Below are positions 57,670-64,000 of a DNA stretch of 64,000 nucleotides, in pieces (the stretch's first letter is position 1; each line of letters begins with the position of its first letter). Position numbers and translations under genes: made by a program. Origin of the DNA: Guyanagaster necrorhizus (Eukaryota; Basidiomycota; Agaricomycetes; Agaricales; Physalacriaceae); the NCBI RefSeq assembly GCF_019112545.1, contig NW_025064903.1:502944-566943 (forward strand), in the 5' to 3' direction. The notes under the pieces were generated by a model, which did not search any database, was not told the DNA's origin, and saw only the letters and a list, made by a program, of their open reading frames with translations.

Positions 57670-60540
57670 GGGGTGAGAGGAAGAGAACGAAGGGGAGATC
57701 GTTGCTGGCTTTCATCGGACTTTCTCCATTCTGTTACTTCCTTTCCGATATTATCCTACCATTACTCGACCATAAAGCTTTATACCCGCTGGAGCGTTAG
57801 GTATCATTTGATTTACTTTTGGGATATCATTGGTATTGGATCTTCTTTTCTTCACAGTTATGGGTGATGTGCTTTTTCAACTTCCATACTGTGATTCACT
57901 TGCATCCAATCCGTATATATATATAGCCTCCAGCCTAAGAATTTATTATTCTGTCTTCATTTGTTGTAAGTTGTAACGCTCTACTTCTTGGCGGCTGGCA
58001 TATGTATATCCTGGCTACATCATTTTTACGAGACGGTACCGCTTATGATGTGGGTGAGGGTACAGCCACAGCGACGCCTCTTCTACAACCACACCAATTC
58101 CCCAGTAACAGGGTTCCATACTTTTTCCTGAAATTTGATTCATTGAGTATTCTATATATTTCTCGGTAAGACAAACTATTCTCCCATTTACATCTCTGAC
58201 TACTATCAATATTCTCAAGGTAACCTACGGCCGCCCCCGCGGGACACCGAGTATCTCATCCTTCTTTCGGTGCGGTGCAGTGCCCTAAACACTCTCAAGA
58301 ATATGTCATATCAGACGTAATATTTCTCGGAAACGATAGGTATGGAATGGGCCGAAAATTGCCGGTGCGCATTACTGAACGTAAAGCTTTAATCAGTCCG
58401 AATGGCTTTGAGAAATGGCCGACGCACATTAAAGTTCCTGATAAGAGTTTTGTGGCGTGGCGTGCTGGAATACTGACTACGGGGATGAAGGAATAATCCA
58501 AGCACTGGCGGTGCGTGGTCTTACTCCCCCCCCCCCCCCCAGTATTTCTTTCAAGAAACAACACCATATAATTCAAGTTCGACAATCATTCAACACAGTC
58601 GCAGGCTACTTACTTACCTCCGCACCATATCCGAGTCCTGCCATGACGACCTGGTTATGAACCAGGATCCTGGAAAATCTCAGCATCCTTATCGTTCCGT
58701 GTTAGTGACCTAGATTTAACAGCTTGGCTGGAGTATTTGCCCTTGGCGCCTGCATGTCACACGAGAGTGGTCGCCGCCTTAAGGACGCGGTTTGAACAGG
58801 CTATCGATAAGGTCAAGGAGTTAGACGCACATACAAGCATTCAGGCAGGAGGGGGCGGAGTATGAGTCAGCAAAGGACTCAACGGCCCGCAAAATTGGCG
58901 TACATGCTTAAGGAAGAACATTTGTATATTTCTATCGGTCCCTTTGTCATGCTGACAAGCTGCATTCAGATGCCATGTATAGGCGGAGCAGGAGACGAAA
59001 GAGCCGCAGCACCAAGAAGCTAGCGCAGCTGACAAGAACTTACCTATTCTGAGGGTTTATTGACAGCTGTGAAGTACTTGCGCTGACCTTGCGGAATGAT
59101 GAACTGGAGGACAAACGCAAGATGTTTTTTGCTGTGCTCTACAAAATGAGCGTTCGCCTTTCTATTTCCAGGACACGTCGCAGGTACGTACTAGGCCGTT
59201 GATCAGACCAAGACTATGGTAAATGATGTTAATATCCGCAGAGTTTCCTCAGCATGCCCCTGTCTGATTTCGCAAGAGCAAAGAGCCATTTAGTACAGTC
59301 GGACGGGGAAGAAAAGCCGATAATAAATTGCACGTAGTCACCGTTCCGCGGAATGTCACTGAAGATGAACCGAAACCGATACCACAAGGTCGGAAAGGCC
59401 TCTGAATTGATCAAACAGGGTATGATTTAAATTGACCAAGCTGTACCCATGTTGATCAATCGCTCTAGACGTCAGTGGACCTCTTGAGAAGGTAGGATAG
59501 GACGGAAAGTAGCCACATCCAGGATGGCCGCAACCTAGATCCGAGTCGTTCCAAATTTTTGCTTGAACAATCTCTTATTGTGAGGCTCCATAGAATGAGT
59601 AGTCCCGAAAACCTAAAATCGGGGGTGAAAAACTCGATGTCACAGGGATGAAGCGTATCTACTCAAGTCCAGGCCATCGAAGTCTTTGCTATTCTTGTCG
59701 TGTTAAGAACATAAACTAAGTATTTCACGTTTGGTGAGAATCAAATTAGTGCACTCCATATGGAAATATATCATTTAGACCCTATCGCGCAGGGATGAAG
59801 GCTGATCGTACGCGGGGCCTTCATATCGACATTAAAACCTACTTAATTTCTTACAAGCACCGTGAAAGAACCCGCAGAACGAGTGGAGCGGGTGGTGTAC
59901 ACTGTACCGAAAGGTGAACTCCGGCCGGCTTCTCATCATCATGCATCGTTCCCCGAATCCCGTCCGACACGTATCCTCAGATGAAAGAAGAACCTCAGTT
60001 AGCACCCCAATCGGCAAAAACGAACCTGAAAGAGACTTCCAGAATCATGTGTGCGCAATTTTTGAAACGATCGAGCAGTCCCCTGAAAATTGACAGCGCG
60101 CCTAGATATAATACCACCGAGGAAGAACACATCAGATCAATAGAGAACCCTGTTGGCTAAGACACGAGATAGTGGGGCGTCCAATGGCGGTGATAAGACT
60201 TATACTTATCCATCTCCTGCCTTAGATTGGTCCATGTGCTTCCCAAACACGCCTACACGAGGTGGCGGGAATTTTATGGATACCGGGTTAACCTTTCACG
60301 GTCTAGTGGCGCCGTCGTAGCCAATGTAGCACCGCCACTACTCAGCCCGATCAAAAGTCCACTGCCGCCGGTAGCGAAGGCGCAAATCCTTTTTGGCTTT
60401 CAATCGTGCGGCATTTCGTTGAACCGAGGGGTGCCTTTCACTGGTTCCTGTGGTTACGATTCTATCACTTTGACTGACCACACGCAACAACTCTGTTCTT
60501 GAATTGTGGTTTCATACTACATTCCAAACTTGTTTCCCAG
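57670..60540. other. Long gene-poor interval
   Basis: No complete gene found. A coding-like plus-strand stretch at about 58,750-58,860 (LAPACHTRVV, RTRFEQAIDKVKELDAHTSI) may belong to the decayed coiled-coil gene further right. A run of 15 C lies at 58,526-58,540. Frames at 58,275-58,496 and 60,227-60,502 show no known domain. Confidence 0.4.
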
Positions 60541-61880
60541 CTTCGTTGCTAAGTCCATTGATTTGAAAAGGAAGATGGATCCGCTAACGATCTTTTTTAG
60601 TGTCAGTATTACGTTGACTCTCGAAAAGCGCTGCGCCACGTCGAGCTTCTAAAGTCTACCGTGCAACTGGACTTCGTGCCACCCGCGCTAGACCAGCAGA
60701 CGCGACACACTTTGGATCTGGAAACGCAAGTGAAGCAGCTGACTCGGGGCCTCATAGAGGTGCAGCGGAAAACCAAAGCTGGGCGCCGTGAGTTTGAGGA
60801 TTAAAAGACTCAAAGGCCCGGGGAAGGAAAATGTGGTCAAAGGTAACGGGGGAAAGGGATGAATCTCAGGCGAGGATTGACAAAGAGGAGAGGTACCTTA
60901 TTCAAAGCTACGGCTTTATATCGCCGTGCTCATCAAATATGAGGAGTACATCGAAGCAAAATGTGGAGATGCTTGAGCTAATAATTGCTGAAGCCACAGC
61001 AGTGGTGCGTTGGATAATGTTCATTGTTGATGTCTGACAATGCTCCATAGAAAGAGGAACGGTCAGAGAATTTGGATAAATATACTTCACTGCATACAGA
61101 GTTGCAGGTTATGTATAGCTCGTTATCTGATGGACGTACGGACGGTGAGAGTATAAATGTTCATTGCATCCGAAAAGCTTGAGTAGCGAATGTATAATCT
61201 CCTCATAACGATGAGCTGGAGCAACAGGTTGCTATTGCTGGTGCAAGTGAATTCAAATACTCAGGTAGCCATGTTACTACGTCAAGCAGGGAGCAAGATG
61301 CAGTCGAGACAGAAGTCATGAAAGAGGCGGTGGAACTTTCTTGTATTCATATGGCCCGCTTCAATGCCCTTTCCTTATCCTCTGATTAGATATCAGTTCA
61401 AACAGTGAGTAAGTTGGCACTGCAGAGGGAAAATCTGCTGCACTCATGCTAGCTCAGTTGAAGTGATGGAACAATTAGCCCTCAGATAGGCAGAATTTTG
61501 TTCATCCCAAGCAAAGTATTAATCGAATATGCCCGGAATGTGTTGTCTCTAATCTCAAATTCGAGACACCCACGGCGTACGTTGGTCGCGTCCACTACAG
61601 GTGGGCTATTTACAAACCGACTTTGCAGGTCATTGTGGGACGGTGATGTATTCTTCGACAACGCAATGTCTACCTATAGCCATCGTACGTATTACTGCAG
61701 TTGCTTTCGGCGAAATATATCTCTTGAGGCGTAATATGCAGGCAGACGAAGGTCGCGGCTGAAGCACTGGATAAGGCCTACGAGCGCCTGTAAACAGAGC
61801 TCAGCGCGGCAATATTTCGAGCAGAGAGGCGGGCTGAATCAGAATCTGCTGTGATTTTCTGAGAGCCGTGGTCTTGACGC
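60541..61880 (+). pseudogene. Decayed coiled-coil gene
   Basis: Plus-strand islands with strong helical, charged composition. 60,601-60,804 reads CQYYVDSRKALRHVELLKST, LDLETQVKQLTRGLIEVQRK and ends in a stop. About 61,740-61,870 reads KVAAEALDKAYERL, stop, TELSAAIFRAERRAESESA, stop. The pieces lie behind plausible AG acceptors (TTTTTTAG at 60,600; GCAG at 61,743) but stops and missing joins prevent an open gene. It looks like a long coiled-coil protein of the cytoskeletal or tether kind that has lost function, or a gene with many introns I cannot resolve. Confidence 0.4.
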
Positions 61881-62168
61881 ACTTAGGCAGGGAACTTTTG
61901 TAAAGACACCGGGGAAAATAGATCTTCGCTAACGTCGAGTACCGTCATCCTCGGGATCCGAGGCTGAATGTACACTAATGACAGATAATCTGTTTGCCGT
62001 TGCGCTAATATTGCGTGATCGCACTAGTACTGCCCGCCTTTCCAAGTCATCACAAATAAAATATTTTGTATTTTATGAGGGTCATGCTGGAAGCTGGGGA
62101 AAAAGAAAGATTTTAGACGTGAATGGTACAGTTAAACAAATAACGGCAATAAGTCTTTATCCACAGTC

Positions 62169-62806
62169 TCATATTTGGAGAATAAGAACAAGCAGTCCTA
62201 TCTCCACCGCAGCAACAACACCAGATACCGCGAGTACTATCCATCCTGCCGTAATAAACGGCCGTCCAAAGACGCGAGTGTTCTCCTGCCCGACGGTCTG
62301 TATAGGGACTTTCGACATGACATTGGAATTCTCAGCATCGATGCGGGTGCACACGCTTTCCCCATCCACCTCCGGTTCCGGTTCCGACGATTCTGATTGA
62401 GGTTCTGTTTCCTGAGGGTCTGCAAAGTCATGCTGTGAATGACGGGCCCGCAGGAATGCGATGATAAACAGAAGACATCCTAGGATGGCGAAAAGAAGTC
62501 CGACTTTTTTGTCTCAGAATTCGGATGACTGGTTGAGACGGGGGAAAGACGTACTTTTGTAGAATCGGTGGTCGAAAAGGCGAAGAATGGTCAGGGCATA
62601 ACCAAGGTTACCCATCGCAGATCGGGTGTAGGCCCCGTGAAATGTTCTTTGGCGCGCTCTGAGCTCAACGAGTTCACTCATATCGGTCGTGCTAAAGGAT
62701 CCGGCTCTATGTCCCCTGCAAAAATTCGAACGTCACGATCTGTCGCAGAATTCCAGCATTAACACGTCATGATGCCCTACCTATATCGGCGGTGGGTGTC
62801 GCTCAT
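62169..62806 (-). CDS. DUF202 family membrane protein
   Basis: Three exons in phase: 62,806-62,781; 62,715-62,555; 62,503-62,169, giving 173 aa. Key stretches are ELRARQRTFHGAYTRSAMGN, LGYALTILRLFDHRFYK, GLLFAILGCLLFIIAFLRAR, an acidic Ser/Glu-rich loop (ETEPQSESSEPEPE) and ITAGWIVLAVSGVVAAVEIG then LLVLILQI. The R-x-x-x-T-F-x-A-Y-x-R start and three predicted helices fit DUF202 (YidH-type) proteins of unknown function in the cell or vacuolar membrane. It is divergent from the OXA1-like gene starting at 63,210. Confidence 0.85.
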
Positions 62807-63209
62807 GTTGGGGAAAAAGCAAAGAAAAAGATACGGCAAGTGGAAAGAGGTGAGATACGGATTCGGACCGTGGTAGTGTGGTACAGAGGGGCCTGATTTA
62901 TTTCCAATTCTAATTCCGAAAACAGCAATGACCGCTTCGATCACATGATTTTCCTTTTTTTCTTTCCGAACGCAAAGTCAGCGACATCAGGACCTGAATC
63001 CGGCTCGTTACGGTGCTGTAGGACAATATTCCGGTGGGGGAATCCTTTCCAGTGCGATAGGAAGGCAATAATTGGATTAGAGCTTTAATATGCAGTGGTC
63101 TGTAATTGGCAGAAGCCAATGTCTCAAATTTTCTGTACGGAGGTACGCATGTTTTCGCCTCTTTTAAAGGACAAAATTAATACTCTTATGTTGTGATAGA
63201 GTAAATGGA
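62807..63209. promoter_or_regulatory. Shared upstream region of DUF202 and OXA1 genes
   Basis: 403 bp between two divergently transcribed start codons (62,806 minus and 63,210 plus), so it should hold both promoters. No specific factor site is identified. Confidence 0.5.
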
Positions 63210-64000
63210 ATGATGTGTAATAGCGCTCTCAAGCGGCTGTCTTCGGTAGGTCACTACCTGTCTGATCTGTTTCGACTGAACAAGATTTGACAGACGAACA
63301 GCGTAAGCAGTAACAGATACGCGCTTCAAGCCTTCCTTGCTTCTCGAAACTTCTCCAGTACAACATTTCGGGCGTCTCCAGAATCCAAAATAGTAGACAG
63401 CCTTGCTGGCTCAGCTACAGCGACATTACCCGACGCACCAGCCTCCCCCGTACCCTCTTATGTTGTTGTAGAATCCTCGTCTATACCAACCGATGCTATC
63501 TCAGAAACTCTTAACGGCATCCCACCTCTCCAGTACGGTGACCTTGCCTCACTAGGCCTCGTCTCCTGGACACCTCCCTCATTCTTCCGTTTGATGTTTG
63601 AGGGGATCAACGTTACGACCGGACTGCCCTGGTTCTGGACTATCATAATAGGTTCCATCATCGCCAGAGGGGTCGTCGTTCCCTTCGCCATCAGCGCCCT
63701 CCGCCATAATCAGCGTCTAGGGCTTGTCTCCCCCCAATTGACAAAACTGCAAGAGCAGATGACTTTGGCGAAACAGAGGAAGGATACTGTGATGCAGCAG
63801 AAATCTGTACTGCAGATTGGCGCACTGATGTCGTCCGCCCAGGTTAAACCGATGATGCTCATCCTGGGCCAGGCAGTCACGTTCGCAGTATCGGTTTCCG
63901 CTTTCATGGCTGTGCAGAAGATGGGGGCCCTTCCTGTCCCTCAGCTCACCGAGAGCGGTTTCTCCCTCCTTCCTGATCTAACGGCGTCGATGCCCGTACC
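63210..64000 (+). CDS. OXA1: Mitochondrial insertase OXA1 (5' part)
   Basis: Exons 63,210-63,245 and 63,294 onward (a 48-nt GT-AG intron, in phase), open to the window edge. The N-terminus is Ser/Arg-rich without acidic residues (MMCNSALKRLSS, RYALQAFLASRNFSSTTFRA), as in a mitochondrial presequence. Then PPLQYGDLASLGLVSWTPPS, FEGINVTTGLPWFWTIIIGS, IIARGVVVPFAISALRHNQR and LTKLQEQMTLAKQRKD follow the Oxa1/YidC family order: first conserved helix after the targeting region, matrix hairpin with charged residues, then a second helix (MMLILGQAVTFAVSVSAFMA). The protein inserts mitochondrially encoded and conservatively sorted proteins into the inner membrane. The C-terminus lies outside the window. 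Confidence 0.93.

Noticed and set aside
58650..58673. Hairpin CCTGGTTATGAACCAGG as a tRNA or terminator
   Set aside because: No acceptor stem or A/B box around it, and it is too short and isolated to support an RNA gene.
1..64000. CRISPR arrays, bacterial operons or prophage
   Set aside because: Spliced genes, fungal protein families and LTR retrotransposons show that this is a eukaryotic chromosome. No regularly spaced repeats were seen.

Overview
The window looks like a chromosome segment from a filamentous basidiomycete, most likely an agaricomycete (mushroom-forming fungus). Genes are intron-rich with introns of about 50 nt, and they include fungal families such as F-box-like proteins with a conserved C-terminal domain, a kinase-like family, a DUF7729-type GPI protein, DUF202, an HD-domain cyanamide-hydratase-like protein, eEF1B and Oxa1. 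There are no bacterial-style operons, rRNAs, tRNAs or CRISPR arrays that I can see.

Region 1 (1 to about 29,540) is a transposon graveyard. CpG dinucleotides are almost absent (I found only about ten by eye) while TpG and CpA are abundant. It is built mainly of one family of Ty3/Gypsy chromoviruses (gag, zinc knuckle, protease, RT, RNase H, integrase, chromodomain) with 440-475 bp TGTTA...TAACA LTRs. One complete minus-strand copy spans 19,475-27,782. A nested plus-strand stack spans 4,092-17,225 and contains three solo LTRs, two with perfect 5-bp target-site duplications and one with a 4/5 match. Fragments of other Gypsy lineages and a different 986-bp solo LTR are also present. All coding regions are broken. 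The complete copies carry a 13-nt match between the predicted 5' end of the RNA and the sequence just inside the 5' LTR, which points to Tf1/sushi-type self-priming.

Region 2 (29,540-40,200) has normal CpG content. It holds a hypothetical gene at 29.7-30.7 kb, gene-poor DNA with a GTACGG-rich patch, and a tandem duplication of about 2.1-2.4 kb (34,990-39,250) that includes the 3' half of a kinase-like gene. The middle of this duplication, 35.64-37.94 kb, is as CpG-poor as the transposon domain, and homologous CpG sites in the other copy appear as TpG or CpA. This is a small RIP/MIP-like scar on non-transposon DNA.

Region 3 (42.5-64 kb) is ordinary genic euchromatin. It has three diverged F-box-like paralogs (42,591-44,477 minus; 46,626-48,602 minus; 52,644-54,675 plus), a two-exon hypothetical gene, a seven-exon eEF1B-beta gene (50,610-51,692), an HD-domain hydrolase (55,318-56,360 minus), a GPI-anchored secreted protein (56,632-57,669), a decayed coiled-coil gene, a DUF202 membrane protein (62,169-62,806 minus) and the 5' part of a mitochondrial OXA1-type insertase running off the end. 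The genes do not form one pathway. The common theme of the window is the contrast between CpG-decayed repeats and intact genes. All exon models were made by eye from GT/AG (or GC/AG) borders, phase consistency and family resemblance.
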